DNA of 64,000 nucleotides from Plut-88900 sp963668115 (GCA_963668115.1 OY764147.1:2232001-2296000), one strand, 5' to 3'. Shown: positions 26,427-35,646, numbered from the stretch's first letter. Numbers and translations: made by a program. The notes: a model not told the origin generated them from the letters alone.

Positions 26427-28010
26427 ATGTCCACCGACGCCCCCCTTCCCAGCTGGTCGATCTATGCGATTCTGATCGCCCAGGGCGGGGGCTACGCAAT
26501 TCTCGTCTGGTTCCTCGGCAGGGCCAGGGGGAAGACCGCCGATTCCTTTCTCTCCGGCGGTCGGGACATCGGCCACGGCATGATCAACGCCTCCGTCGTG
26601 GCGACGTGGATATGGGCCGCTACCCTGATGATCAGCAGCTGGACGGGCTATCATTACGGCTTCATCGGGCCCTGGTGGTACGCCCTCGGTGCCACCGTGC
26701 CCCTGCCCCTGATGGCCTATCTTGGTCGGCGCATTAAGACCGTCATGCCCCAGGCCACCTCCTACCCGGAGTTCATCCGCCGGCGGTTCGACGAAAAGAA
26801 CCATGTGCTGCACTCCGCCATTTCCACCGTCGTCGCCCTCTGGATCACCATCATGATCATCACCGGCGGGGCCATTGTCGGGCACGCGTTCACGGGCGCT
26901 CCCTTCTGGGCCATCGCCGTGCTCATGGTGGTCATCTTCGTCTCCTACATCCCCCTGGCCGGGCTGTGGGCCAGCATCTTCGCCGACACCATCATGTCGC
27001 TGATGCTCTACGTATGCCTCATGGTCCTGGCGGCCGCCGTACTCATAAAAATAGGCCCCTCCGAGATCTTCCACGGCCTCTCCGAGGTGGCCCGCACGCA
27101 GCCCCTGCTGGAGCCCGGCACCACCGAGGCCCACCACTCAAGCCAGTGGGACGGCCTGAACTGGCTCAACCCCTCGGGGCTGGGCTTTCTTATCGTCAAC
27201 ACTGTCGGCAACCTGGGCGCCGTGCTCTGCAACCAGACCTACTGGTCCCGAGTCACCGGCGCCCGAGACCCCCAGACCGTCTTCAAGTCCTTTATGACCG
27301 CTGCGATCTGCTGGTGGCCCATCCCCTTGGCTACGGGTACCGCCCTCGGCGTGACCGCCCTCTCCCAGGGCCTCGTCGTCGGGGAGACGTACAGCTTCGG
27401 GGACGCCGCCATGGTCTTCACCGAAGCGGAGGCCGTCGCGCCCGTAATGGCCTTCCTCGTCCTCGGTTTCGTCGGGCTCACCATCTTCATCCTCGCCGTC
27501 GGCTCCGCCACAGTGAGCACCGGCGCCGGAGAGATACTAGCGGTCACCACCGTCTTTGTGAACGACATCTATAAGGGGCACATCAACCCGAGGGCCTCGG
27601 ACAGGAACTTGCTGACAGCCAGCCGCGTGTCGCTGGTCGCCACCGCGGCGATACTCCTGGCAGTGGTGCTCATCTTCCGGCACGTCGGCTTCTCCTTCGC
27701 CGGGATGTATCAGGCCATGGGCATCACGTTTTCGTCGGCGGTGATACCCGTGATAATGGCCTGCTACGTGAAGAGCACCAACCGCAACGGGGCCTTTGTC
27801 GCGACCATTCTCGGCAGCGTGTGCGGGATGAGCTACTGGATCGCCACCGGCGCCGACCTCCTGTGGGGCGTGGTGTGGGGCAACATCATCGTCCTGGGCG
27901 TCTCCGCTCTCATCGTCATCCCCTGGACTATCCTGAGACCCCAGCCCTTCGATTTCGACAGCCTGACCGAGGCCGAGGGTGTCCTCAGTACGCACCCCAC
28001 CCTGAGTTAG
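26427..28010 (+). CDS. Sodium:solute symporter (SSS family, DUR3-like)
   Basis: The 527-residue protein has about 13 spans. It shows YAILIAQGGGYAILVWFLGR, then SGGRDIGHGMINASVVATWIWAATL, the sodium-site helix 1 style of SSS carriers closest to urea-type DUR3 proteins. ATG 26427 is preceded by AGGAGG and begins MSTDAPLPSWSIYA; the 33 upstream codons are unsupported. Substrate unknown: urea, a polyamine or an organic acid. Confidence 0.85.
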   Translation: MSTDAPLPSWSIYAILIAQGGGYAILVWFLGRARGKTADSFLSGGRDIGHGMINASVVATWIWAATLMISSWTGYHYGFIGPWWYALGATVPLPLMAYLGRRIKTVMPQATSYPEFIRRRFDEKNHVLHSAISTVVALWITIMIITGGAIVGHAFTGAPFWAIAVLMVVIFVSYIPLAGLWASIFADTIMSLMLYVCLMVLAAAVLIKIGPSEIFHGLSEVARTQPLLEPGTTEAHHSSQWDGLNWLNPSGLGFLIVNTVGNLGAVLCNQTYWSRVTGARDPQTVFKSFMTAAICWWPIPLATGTALGVTALSQGLVVGETYSFGDAAMVFTEAEAVAPVMAFLVLGFVGLTIFILAVGSATVSTGAGEILAVTTVFVNDIYKGHINPRASDRNLLTASRVSLVATAAILLAVVLIFRHVGFSFAGMYQAMGITFSSAVIPVIMACYVKSTNRNGAFVATILGSVCGMSYWIATGADLLWGVVWGNIIVLGVSALIVIPWTILRPQPFDFDSLTEAEGVLSTHPTLS

Positions 28011-28030
28011 CGTAAGCACGGGAGCCGAAT

Positions 28031-28222
28031 ATGACGGAGTTTTGGTACGTCCTGAACCACTGGGGCACCGTAGTCTGGCTCTTCGCCGCCGGGCTCTACA
28101 CCTGGTTCGCAGTCGGCTCCGACCTAGTGTCAATGCTCAGGAAGCGCAGGAACGACACGAAGGCCCAGGCATCAGGCGGCCCCGAACCCGAGGCACTTCC
28201 CGACCATCCCCGCAAGGACTAA
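28031..28222 (+). CDS. Small single-span membrane protein after the SSS symporter
   Basis: The 63-residue protein has one predicted span (WGTVVWLFAAGLYTWFAVG), a basic patch (LRKRRND) and a polar tail. It follows the symporter by 20 bp and is likely co-translated, so it may be an accessory subunit of the carrier. I do not recognise a family. Confidence 0.6.
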   Translation: MTEFWYVLNHWGTVVWLFAAGLYTWFAVGSDLVSMLRKRRNDTKAQASGGPEPEALPDHPRKD

Positions 28223-28282
28223 GTCGGGCCGCATTGCCCCTAGGTCATTAGAGGCCCCGCGAGGAATCCGGGACGGCGTCCC

Positions 28283-29437
28283 CTACCCCGACTCCGCCCT
28301 CCACGCCTGCCCCACCGCCTCCGCCACCGCCGGCACCACCGCCGTATTCAGCGCGTACGGGATGATCTCCTCCGGCGTCGGCTCCTCTATCACCCCTGCT
28401 ATCGCGTGCCCCGCGGCTATCTTCATCCCCATCGTCACCCGTTCCGCCCGGGCGTCGAGCGCCCCCCGGAAGATCCCAGGGAACCCGAGAACGTTGTTCA
28501 CCTGGTTCAGCATGTCGCTGCGTCCCGTACCCACCACCTTAGCCCCGCCCTTGAACGCCTCGTCGGGCAGGATCTCCGGGTCCGGGTTGGCCATCGCTAG
28601 AACTATGGCGTCCTTGTTCATGTTCCGGATGTCGTCGGCGTCCAGCAGGTCCTTCGTCGACAGCCCAATGAACATGTCAGCGCCTTTGATGACATCGTGG
28701 ACCGACCCGCTCTCCATCCTGTGGTTCGTGGTCTCCGCTATCCTCTCTTTCATCGAGTTCAGGTTGTCCCGACCCTTGTAGATCGCCCCCCGGGAGTCGA
28801 CCAGCACTATGTCCGTCGTGCCCATCTCCTGCAGGATCTGAGCGCAGGCTATCCCGCTGGCCCCCGCCCCGCTGAACACCACCTTCACCTCGTCGAATCC
28901 CTTGCCCACCACCTTCAGCGCATTGATAGCCGCCGCCAGCGTCACCACCGCCGTCCCGTGCTGGTCGTCGTGGAACACCGGTATCCCGATGTCCATCAGG
29001 TTCTCTTCGATGTAGAAGCACCTCGGCGCCGAGATGTCCTCCAGGTTGATCCCCCCGAAGGTCGGGGCAAGGTTCCGCACGATCATGATGATCTCGTCCG
29101 GGTCTTGTGTGGCGACGCATATCGGCCACGCATCCACCCCCGCCAGTTCCCTGAACAGCACAGCCTTGCCTTCCATCACCGGCATGGCGCCCTCCGCCCC
29201 GATGTTCCCCAGTCCCAGCACCGCCGACCCGTCGCTCACGACGGCAACCATGTTCCCCTTGTTGGTCAGCTCGTACGCTTGCCCCTTGTCCGCCGCCACG
29301 TCAAGGCTTACCTGGGCGACACCCGGCGTATATGCGAGGGACATGTCCAGCACCGACTCCAGCGGCACCTTGGAGTTCATGCTTATCTTGCCGCGGGCCT
29401 TCCGGTGCATCTCGACGGCCATCTTGCCGTAGTCCAT
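28283..29437 (-). CDS. NAD(P)-dependent malic enzyme
   Basis: From ATG 29437 the enzyme is 384 residues, matching the short bacterial/archaeal malic enzymes. Motifs are SLAYTPGVAQVS, the substrate and metal segment FQDISAP-like INLEDISAPRC, VFHDDQHGTAVVTLAAAINA, and the cofactor fold VVFSGAGASGIAC. It decarboxylates malate to pyruvate. The open frame extends upstream through the GlcG gene with no homology there. The GlcG gene lies 50 bp upstream on the same strand. Confidence 0.93.
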   Translation of the reverse strand: MDYGKMAVEMHRKARGKISMNSKVPLESVLDMSLAYTPGVAQVSLDVAADKGQAYELTNKGNMVAVVSDGSAVLGLGNIGAEGAMPVMEGKAVLFRELAGVDAWPICVATQDPDEIIMIVRNLAPTFGGINLEDISAPRCFYIEENLMDIGIPVFHDDQHGTAVVTLAAAINALKVVGKGFDEVKVVFSGAGASGIACAQILQEMGTTDIVLVDSRGAIYKGRDNLNSMKERIAETTNHRMESGSVHDVIKGADMFIGLSTKDLLDADDIRNMNKDAIVLAMANPDPEILPDEAFKGGAKVVGTGRSDMLNQVNNVLGFPGIFRGALDARAERVTMGMKIAAGHAIAGVIEEPTPEEIIPYALNTAVVPAVAEAVGQAWRAESG

Positions 29438-29487
29438 TGGCCTGTGTCCCCCGTTTCTCAGTCGGTCTTGTAAGGTCTGGGCCAAGG

Positions 29488-29883
29488 CTAGATCGCCCGC
29501 GCCCCGACCATCGCTATGTCCTCGTCCTCCTGCGCCGTGGCCCCGCTCACCCCGATCGCCCCTATTACCTGGTCGCCCTTCTTGATGGGCACCGCGCCTT
29601 TCCCCAGGACCATCCGGCCCCCTTGCATCTGCACTAGGCTTGTGAACACCGGATTGCCCGCCAGCTCCATCAGGTCCGTCGTCGGCACCCCGAAGTTCGC
29701 CGAGGCAAACGCCTTCCCCCGGCACACGTCCGCCGTAAACCAGCCCACGCCGTCCATCCGGAACGCCGCCACGAAGTCACCCCTGGCATCGACTACGGTC
29801 GCGCTTATTCCCACGCCCATCCTTCGGGCCTCGGCCTTTGCTGCGGCCAGCACGGTCTCGGCTTCTGACAGTGTTATAGACAA
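29488..29883 (-). CDS. GlcG/HbpS-family protein
   Basis: The 131-residue protein matches DUF336 (GlcG/HbpS). It has ATVVDARGDFVAAFRMDG, KAFASANFGVPTTDL, and GAVPIKKGDQVIGAIGVSG. Members bind heme or cobalamin or are accessory to glycolate use. The TTG start at 29883 is preceded by GGAGG at 8 bp. It is in one transcript with malic enzyme, which suggests a carbon-metabolism role. Confidence 0.88.
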   Translation of the reverse strand: MSITLSEAETVLAAAKAEARRMGVGISATVVDARGDFVAAFRMDGVGWFTADVCRGKAFASANFGVPTTDLMELAGNPVFTSLVQMQGGRMVLGKGAVPIKKGDQVIGAIGVSGATAQEDEDIAMVGARAI

Positions 29884-30013
29884 CTGAATATCCTCCCGGG
29901 CCCCGACCCGGAGCCCCTATCCGATTTTTTCGTTAAACGCGGCTACTCTACCCAACCATCTGGGTTTTTACAAGGCCGATAATAAAAATTCCACCCTCCC
30001 CCAAGCGTCAAGT

Positions 30014-30043
30014 TTGACAATCACACCCTCGCAAGGCTAGAAT
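30014..30043 (+). promoter_or_regulatory. Sigma-70-type promoter of the rpsP operon
   Basis: TTGACA (30014-30019) and TAGAAT (30038-30043) are separated by 18 bp. They lie about 120 bp before the rpsP start and face rightward. It is one of the clearest consensus promoters in the window. Confidence 0.7.
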
Positions 30044-30097
30044 TCGTCAATTCTATCAAACTGAGGGTCAGGGCCGTCAGCAAGTCGGCGCTGTCCG

Positions 30098-30138
30098 GGA
30101 AAGGCCGCGATAACCGAAGTTCCCCGTTGCGGCTTTCC
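30098..30138 (+). promoter_or_regulatory. Leader hairpin upstream of rpsP
   Basis: GGAAAGGCCGC (30098-30108) pairs with GCGGCTTTCC (30129-30138) around a 20-base loop, in the transcribed leader 25 bp before the rpsP ATG. It could be a site for autogenous control by S16 or another protein. Inference. Confidence 0.4.
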
Positions 30139-30162
30139 TTCATCCGAACGGACAATTCGTAA

Positions 30163-30420
30163 ATGCTGAAAATAAGACTCAGAAGAGTCGGCTCCAAGCA
30201 GAATCCCAAGTACCGGGTCGTCGTCGCCGACTCCCGCTCCCCAAGGGATGGCCGTTTCGTAGACAACATCGGCCACTATGACCCCATCCCCGATCCTCCC
30301 GCCCTTACAATCGACGAAGAAAAGGCGATAGATTGGCTCAGAAAGGGTGCCCAGCCCACCGATAGCGTCGCCAAGCTCTTGAACAGGACGGGCGCCTTGC
30401 AAAAGGTTAAGGACGGGTGA
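30163..30420 (+). CDS. rpsP: 30S ribosomal protein S16
   Basis: The 85-residue protein starts MLKIRLRRVGSKQNPKYRVV and has DSRSPRDGRFVDNIGHYDP, the S16 signature. It is the first gene of an operon with khpA and rimM, a widely conserved order. Confidence 0.97.
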   Translation: MLKIRLRRVGSKQNPKYRVVVADSRSPRDGRFVDNIGHYDPIPDPPALTIDEEKAIDWLRKGAQPTDSVAKLLNRTGALQKVKDG

Positions 30421-30644
30421 AAGAGCTCATCGAGTACCTTGCCAGATTCATAGCCGACGATCCCGACTCCGTCGTTGTGACCGAGGAGGAAGAGGAGGAC
30501 AGGATCGTCATCCGCCTCGAAGTCGCTAACGACGACAAGGGCAAGGTCATCGGCCGCGAGGGTCGGGTCGCCCAGGCCATGCGAACCCTCCTGCGCGTAG
30601 CCGCCGCCAAGCGTGGCGTCCGCGCCGTCCTCGAAATCGTCTAG
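30417..30644 (+). CDS. khpA: KH-domain RNA-binding protein KhpA
   Basis: The 75-residue protein is a single KH domain with the GxxG loop in GKVIGREGRVAQAMRTLL. Its GTG start overlaps the rpsP stop (GTGA). KhpA binds RNA with KhpB in many bacteria and is typically found between rpsP and rimM. Confidence 0.92.
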   Translation: MKELIEYLARFIADDPDSVVVTEEEEEDRIVIRLEVANDDKGKVIGREGRVAQAMRTLLRVAAAKRGVRAVLEIV

Positions 30645-30672
30645 CCCTACCCCCCCGCCCCGTCCACCCACC

Positions 30673-31164
30673 ATGCCCGACACCCCCGTCACCATCGCCC
30701 GGATCATCAAACCCTTCGGCCTCCGAGGCCGCATCGTAGCCGAATCCCTCACCGACTTCCCTGAACGCTTCGCCCCTGGCAGCATCCTCTTCATCGACGA
30801 CCGGCCCTTCGAAATCACCGCCAGCCGACCCCAGAAGCACCGCTGGGTCCTGAAGTTCAAGGGCGTCGACACCCCCGAAGACGCCGAGACCCTTCGCGGC
30901 GCCCTCCTCCAAATACCCGAGTCCCAGCTCCACCCCCTCCCCGAGGGCCGGTATTACCGCTTCCAGCTAATCGGCCTCCTCGCAGTCACCCGGGAAGGCC
31001 GGGAGTTGGGCCCCGTCAAGGACGTCCTCGAGACCCCAGCCAACGACGTCTACCAGGTCCAGACCCCCACCGGCGAGCTACTCGTTCCCGCCCTCCCCAC
31101 TTTCGTAGTCAAGGTAGACCTTGAAGCAGGCAGAATGATCATCGAGGAAATGGAGATTGTCTAG
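30673..31164 (+). CDS. rimM: Ribosome maturation factor RimM
   Basis: From ATG 30673 the protein is 163 residues. The N-domain has VTIARIIKPFGLRGRIVAE, and the PRC-barrel half has GRYYRFQLIGLLAVT and DVYQVQT. It helps mature the 3' domain of 16S rRNA with S19. The upstream in-frame extension is poly-serine/proline and unsupported. Confidence 0.93.
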   Translation: MPDTPVTIARIIKPFGLRGRIVAESLTDFPERFAPGSILFIDDRPFEITASRPQKHRWVLKFKGVDTPEDAETLRGALLQIPESQLHPLPEGRYYRFQLIGLLAVTREGRELGPVKDVLETPANDVYQVQTPTGELLVPALPTFVVKVDLEAGRMIIEEMEIV

Positions 31165-31183
31165 CTATTCCTGGCGTCTCCTC

Positions 31184-31543
31184 TCACTCCCGTGACCTAC
31201 GGGATAAAGTGTTCGCCACGGCAAGGGCAACGGTGAACCCAGCCGGTAAAATGATCAGATGTATGACTCCTGCGAAGTAGGGTATAGTCCACGGCACAAC
31301 CAGGTAAACCAGCCCGAGAATGAGGCCCGTCCAGCCCCACTTCCCGTTGTTCCATGCGGACTGGAGGGTAACCCCCGCCGAGGCGACGCCCACCGACGCC
31401 ATAGCGCAGAGTGTTCCGGCATCAGCCCAAGTAGTCCTCGCATCCGGGTTGATTAGAGGGATTAAGAGGAGGAGTGCAGCCAGGGCGGTAATGAGGAAAA
31501 GGGCCGCCACGCATCCCCCAATTAGCAGCTTTCTATCAGTCAA
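31184..31543 (-). CDS. Small multi-span membrane protein
   Basis: About 119 residues from TTG 31543, which follows a purine-rich GGGGTGAGACGGAG. Three to four spans are visible (LLIGGCVAALFLITALAALL, LCAMASVGVASAGV, GLILGLVYLVVPWTIPYF). No family recognised. It is convergent with rimM. The start is uncertain because the frame remains open upstream. Confidence 0.5.
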   Translation of the reverse strand: MTDRKLLIGGCVAALFLITALAALLLLIPLINPDARTTWADAGTLCAMASVGVASAGVTLQSAWNNGKWGWTGLILGLVYLVVPWTIPYFAGVIHLIILPAGFTVALAVANTLSRRSRE

Positions 31544-31645
31544 CTCCGTCTCACCCCGCGCGTTTGACAACGGTAAGCAGGCCGCACATATATAATATAG
31601 GCCCGGAACATCGGCAGTTGCGGGAAAGCTCAGGGAGGTAATCCC

Positions 31646-32404
31646 ATGTCGGGACACTCCAAATGGTCCACCATCAAGAGGCAGAAGGGTGCCAACGACG
31701 CCCGCCGAGGCCAGCTCTTTACCAAGCTTGGCCGCGAGATCTCCGTCGCCGTCCGGCGCGGCGGCCCCGACCCCGACGCCAATTTCAACCTCCGCCTCGC
31801 CGTCCAGAGGGCACGCGACAACAACATGCCCATGGACAACATCGAGCGGGCAATCAAGCGGGCCGCGGGCGACGGCGCCAACGCCGACGACCTCTTCGAA
31901 GTCACCTACGAAGGCTACGGCCCGGGCGGCGCAGCCCTCATGCTCCAGGCCGTGACCGACAACAAGAACCGCACCGTCGCCGAGGTCCGCAGCACCCTCA
32001 CCCGCAACGGCGGCAACCTCGGCGAGTCCGGCTCCGTCGCCTGGAACTTCGACTCCAAGGGCGTCATCATGATCACCCCCGACTCCGAAGACCCCGAAGA
32101 GCTCGCCCTCGTCGCCATCGACGCCGGCGCCGAGGACGTCAAGATCGAGGACTCCACCCTTGAAGTCCACACCCGACCCGATACCCTGGAGTCCGTACGT
32201 AAAGAGCTTGAAGGCCAGGAAATCGCCATCGACTCCGCAGAGCTCTCCATGATTCCCAAGTCCATGATCGAACTCGACCACAAGGGCGCCCTCCAGACCC
32301 TTCGCCTAATGGACAAGCTGGAGGCCCTGGACGACATCCAGCGCATCTTCTCCAACGCAGACTTCCCCCCCGAGGCCCTCCTTACCTACCAGCAAGAAAA
32401 CTAA
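31646..32404 (+). CDS. yebC: YebC/PmpR-family regulator/translation factor
   Basis: The 252-residue protein starts MSGHSKWSTIKRQKGANDAR and contains NMPMDNIERAIKRA and YEGYGPGGAALML, the hallmark of the family. GGGAGG lies 7 bp upstream. YebC-type proteins act in transcription and, as shown for some members, in translation of proline stretches. It precedes the ruvC-ruvA genes as in many genomes, here with a lipoprotein gene in between. Confidence 0.95.
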   Translation: MSGHSKWSTIKRQKGANDARRGQLFTKLGREISVAVRRGGPDPDANFNLRLAVQRARDNNMPMDNIERAIKRAAGDGANADDLFEVTYEGYGPGGAALMLQAVTDNKNRTVAEVRSTLTRNGGNLGESGSVAWNFDSKGVIMITPDSEDPEELALVAIDAGAEDVKIEDSTLEVHTRPDTLESVRKELEGQEIAIDSAELSMIPKSMIELDHKGALQTLRLMDKLEALDDIQRIFSNADFPPEALLTYQQEN

Positions 32405-32408
32405 GGAC

Positions 32409-34529
32409 TTGCACCCGCTAGCGTCTGCCAGGAGAAAGTGGCTGCCCGCCTTGATTGCGGCCTTGCTCCTGCTGTCCCTGGCATGCGCCGGAGGCGACCC
32501 GCCGGACACCCCCACGCCTGCGCCCACTCCCGAGAACATAGCCGAGCTCATAGCTGAGGCCGTGGCCACGGCTCTGGCCGAGGGCACAGCCGATCCCACG
32601 TCCACTCCCGGCCCCAGCCCGGCTTCTAACCCTGAATCCACCCCCTCCCTTGAAAACGGGGCGGAGGCCACTGCCACCGCCGCTGCCGCCGCGGAAATCA
32701 ACGCCGCAGCCCGGGAGTTGACCTCTGCCGTGACCTTGGCCGTCGAATACCTCGGACGCTCTCCCAACGACAGGTCGGGGGCCGTAGCCTACGCCGCCTC
32801 CATGACCAACGCAGACCCCGCTGCCATAGCCACCGCCATCGCCGAGGTCATGGACAACCTCGTCACGCCAACTCCCGGCCCCACGGAAATAGCCATAGCC
32901 ACCGTCAACGCAGGAGCGGAAGCGACGGCCCTGGCTGCGGCCCGCGCCCGAGCCGAGGCCGCCGAAGCCGCAAATCAGGCCACCGCCCGCGCCTATTCCG
33001 AATACATAGCCACTGCCACGGCCGCCGCAGTTCCCACTGACTCTGTCGCCCCAACCCCCGTCCCGCGCTACGACGCCTGGAACAACCACCTGTGGCTGGC
33101 GGAGCCGAAGCCCTGGTGGAGGGACTCCAACCCCTATGACTGCGACCCCCCGCCCAACCCCAACTCACCCTGGACCGCCGCCGGGATGCCCGACCTCGGC
33201 GGCCAGGATCCCCTCTCCCTGATACGCTGGTTCGGCAACGGCAGCTATGTACGCTATGGCCTCATGGGATTTGAAGGATGCACCTTTATGAGCAAGCATC
33301 CCGAGCGCACCCACCTGGACATCCCCGCCGACCCTGCCTACTACTCCCTGGGCAACTTGGAGATAGCAGTGGACATCGCCAGGGTCCCGGCGAACGCCCC
33401 CGAATGGCCGTCTGACGATGGCTCCCGTGTGGACATGAGCATGGCCGCAGCGGTCAGTGCCCTCAACACCCACGTGGCCGCTTACTTTCGCAAAATCTCC
33501 CAGGGCAAGCTGCAGATGACCTTTGTAGCCGGCCATGACTTTCAGGCTGGAGGCCGGGGGACTCCCCAGGAAGTGGAGGACCAGTGGCTGTCCCTGATTG
33601 GCGTTGTGGGCTGCGACCCGGACGACCCCAATAGGCCCGGCTGCCGATGGGGTATGCCCGGCGCACTGAACCGCTTCCTCCTGAACGACGTCAGAAGCTC
33701 CTCCGGCGGGTCGGCGTGGAACGGCTACGCCGAATTTGGCCTTGTCAGCCTGCAACATGCCGTAATGCCTACCCTGGTCCATGAAATCGGCCACGCCTGG
33801 ATGTTCTGGCCCCACTCCTACATCGAGCTTCCCTGGAGGCCGGACCCTGGCGGGCCTTACCAGAGGCCCAACTTCTACAGCAACAGGCACGACTTCATGT
33901 CGGAGTTGTCCCCTGCCAGGCCCAACGGCTGGCATCAGGATATGCCGGCTACCCTGGCCGTCAACCGGTACGCCGCCGGCTGGATTGAGCCGGAAGACGT
34001 GGCGCTGCACCTTTCGGACCATGCAACCTACACGCTGGCCAGGCCCCGTCAGAGCGGAGACCGGTTCCTGGTCGTCCACTCCGGGAGGCCCGGCGCCTTC
34101 ACCACCCTGGAGGTCCTGGACGAACGGAACCCCGTCTATCGCGACGCCGATACGATGATTTACGACTCCGCAAGCCCGGGCCAAAAGCGGCTCCTTCGAT
34201 ACGACGGCGTCCTGGTGAGCCGGTACGACCAGACCACCGGCACCGGTATCAACGCGCGGGTTGGCCCGGCCCTGTACAATAGCGCCAACCCCAACTACGA
34301 AACGGACGTGGGATTCGGCCGCGACGATTACTCCGTTATCGCGGACGGAGAGTCCAGGCGTATAGGCGGCGGGCTGACCGTCCATGTGACTAGGAACCCC
34401 GACGGCAGCTACGACGTGACCGTATCGGGCGGCAGGATAGCCAGCTACGATCCCTGGTGCATACCGATCTGGTTCTCGCAGGAGTATGACACCGGCTGCA
34501 TGCTGGAGGACTTTTTTGGAAACAACTAG
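32409..34529 (+). CDS. Secreted lipoprotein with HExxH metallopeptidase-like domain
   Basis: The 706-residue protein starts with a signal peptide and lipobox (LLLLSLACAGG). A proline/threonine linker and an alanine-rich, probably helical stretch (residues about 85-205) follow, then a globular part. At about residue 458 it has TLVHEIGHAWMFWPHSY, an HExxH zinc motif, and later a possible Met-turn in DFMSELSP. This resembles M6-like or related zincin domains. The C-terminus has a beta-rich region. It starts at a TTG 4 bp after the yebC stop, splitting yebC from ruvC. It is probably surface-anchored; activity is inference. Confidence 0.7.
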   Translation: MHPLASARRKWLPALIAALLLLSLACAGGDPPDTPTPAPTPENIAELIAEAVATALAEGTADPTSTPGPSPASNPESTPSLENGAEATATAAAAAEINAAARELTSAVTLAVEYLGRSPNDRSGAVAYAASMTNADPAAIATAIAEVMDNLVTPTPGPTEIAIATVNAGAEATALAAARARAEAAEAANQATARAYSEYIATATAAAVPTDSVAPTPVPRYDAWNNHLWLAEPKPWWRDSNPYDCDPPPNPNSPWTAAGMPDLGGQDPLSLIRWFGNGSYVRYGLMGFEGCTFMSKHPERTHLDIPADPAYYSLGNLEIAVDIARVPANAPEWPSDDGSRVDMSMAAAVSALNTHVAAYFRKISQGKLQMTFVAGHDFQAGGRGTPQEVEDQWLSLIGVVGCDPDDPNRPGCRWGMPGALNRFLLNDVRSSSGGSAWNGYAEFGLVSLQHAVMPTLVHEIGHAWMFWPHSYIELPWRPDPGGPYQRPNFYSNRHDFMSELSPARPNGWHQDMPATLAVNRYAAGWIEPEDVALHLSDHATYTLARPRQSGDRFLVVHSGRPGAFTTLEVLDERNPVYRDADTMIYDSASPGQKRLLRYDGVLVSRYDQTTGTGINARVGPALYNSANPNYETDVGFGRDDYSVIADGESRRIGGGLTVHVTRNPDGSYDVTVSGGRIASYDPWCIPIWFSQEYDTGCMLEDFFGNN

Positions 34530-34544
34530 CTGCGGCTTCCACCC

Positions 34545-35048
34545 ATGAAATGCCTGGGCGTTGACCCCGGCACCCTCAACATGGGCTTCGCTATCCTCGA
34601 AGACCACCCCCAGGGCCCGACCCTCGTATCCTGCGGCGTCCTCAAGGCCCCCTCCTCCCGACCTGTCGACCAGCGCCTCCACATCCTCTTTGAAGGCCTC
34701 AACAAGCTCATAGCCCTCCACTCCCCCGACGAAGTCGCCGTAGAGGAGCCCTTCGTCCACAAGAGCGTCCGCTCGGCCATCCTCGTAGGCCAGGCCAACG
34801 CCGTGGCCCTCCTAGCCGCCTCGGGTGCCGGGGCCCGTGTCTTCCACTACAGCCCCCGCCAGGTCAAGCTCGCCGTCACGGGCCACGGGGGCAGCGACAA
34901 GGAGCAGGTCCGGGAGATGGTCCGCCTACAGCTCGACCTCGACTCCTTCCCCGACTCCCTTGACGCCTCCGACGCCGTTGCCGTCGCCCTATGCCACATC
35001 CAGGAAAGCGCCCAGGCCCGACTCATCGCCGAAAGCGCACAGGGATAA
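34545..35048 (+). CDS. ruvC: Holliday-junction resolvase RuvC
   Basis: The 167-residue protein has the acidic residues of the nuclease: CLGVDPGTLNMGFAI, VAVEEPFVHKS, and the C-terminal DSLDASDAVAVALCH. It cuts Holliday junctions delivered by RuvAB. ruvA follows 4 bp later; ruvB is not in the window. Confidence 0.95.
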   Translation: MKCLGVDPGTLNMGFAILEDHPQGPTLVSCGVLKAPSSRPVDQRLHILFEGLNKLIALHSPDEVAVEEPFVHKSVRSAILVGQANAVALLAASGAGARVFHYSPRQVKLAVTGHGGSDKEQVREMVRLQLDLDSFPDSLDASDAVAVALCHIQESAQARLIAESAQG

Positions 35049-35052
35049 CGCC

Positions 35053-35634
35053 ATGATTACCGGACTCAGAGGCAACCTCGAAGCCGTTGCCGACGACGCC
35101 CTCACCATAGATATCGGCCCCCTCAGCCTCGAGGTCTTCGCCCCGACCTCCACCATCGGCGCCCTCGGCCCGACCGGCCAGCCCGTCCGCCTCCACACCT
35201 ACCTCTACATAAGGGAAGAGGTGCTCTCCCTCTACGGCTTCGCCACCCTGGAGGAACGTGACCTCTTTACCATGCTCATCGGCGTCTCTGGCGTAGGCCC
35301 GAGACTCGCCCTCGCCGTCCTCTCAGCCATGTCCCCCCGGGACCTCGCCCGCGCCATCAGCTCCGACGACATCCCCGCCCTCACCCGGGTCAACGGGCTC
35401 GGCAAGAAGACCGCCGGCCGCCTCGTCCTGGAGCTAAAGGGCAAGATGGAACGGGAGTGGGGAGAGATCGCCGTCTCCCCCAGCCCCGACCTCGATGAGG
35501 TAGTCGCCGCCCTCTCCGCCCTCGGCTACCAGCCCTCCGAGGCCCGAGAAGCCCTCTCCGGCGCCAACATAGACCCCGCCGCCCCCCTGGAAGACAAAGT
35601 GATGACCGTCCTCCAGCGCATGGGCGCAACCTAG
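35053..35634 (+). CDS. ruvA: Holliday-junction DNA-binding protein RuvA
   Basis: From ATG 35053 the protein is 193 residues: MITGLRGNLEAV, the OB domain with YLYIREEVLSLYGF, the HhH motifs ISGVGPRLALAVLS and VNGLGKKTAGRLVLELKG, and a C-terminal UBA-like domain (SALGYQPSEAREAL). It forms the tetramer on which RuvB motors act. Confidence 0.95.
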   Translation: MITGLRGNLEAVADDALTIDIGPLSLEVFAPTSTIGALGPTGQPVRLHTYLYIREEVLSLYGFATLEERDLFTMLIGVSGVGPRLALAVLSAMSPRDLARAISSDDIPALTRVNGLGKKTAGRLVLELKGKMEREWGEIAVSPSPDLDEVVAALSALGYQPSEAREALSGANIDPAAPLEDKVMTVLQRMGAT

Positions 35635-35646
35635 CGAGACCCGGCC

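Noticed and set aside
33165..34760. 531-codon minus-strand frame
   Set aside because: It is the antisense of the lipoprotein metallopeptidase and ruvC genes; the plus-strand frames have recognisable motifs and signal peptide.
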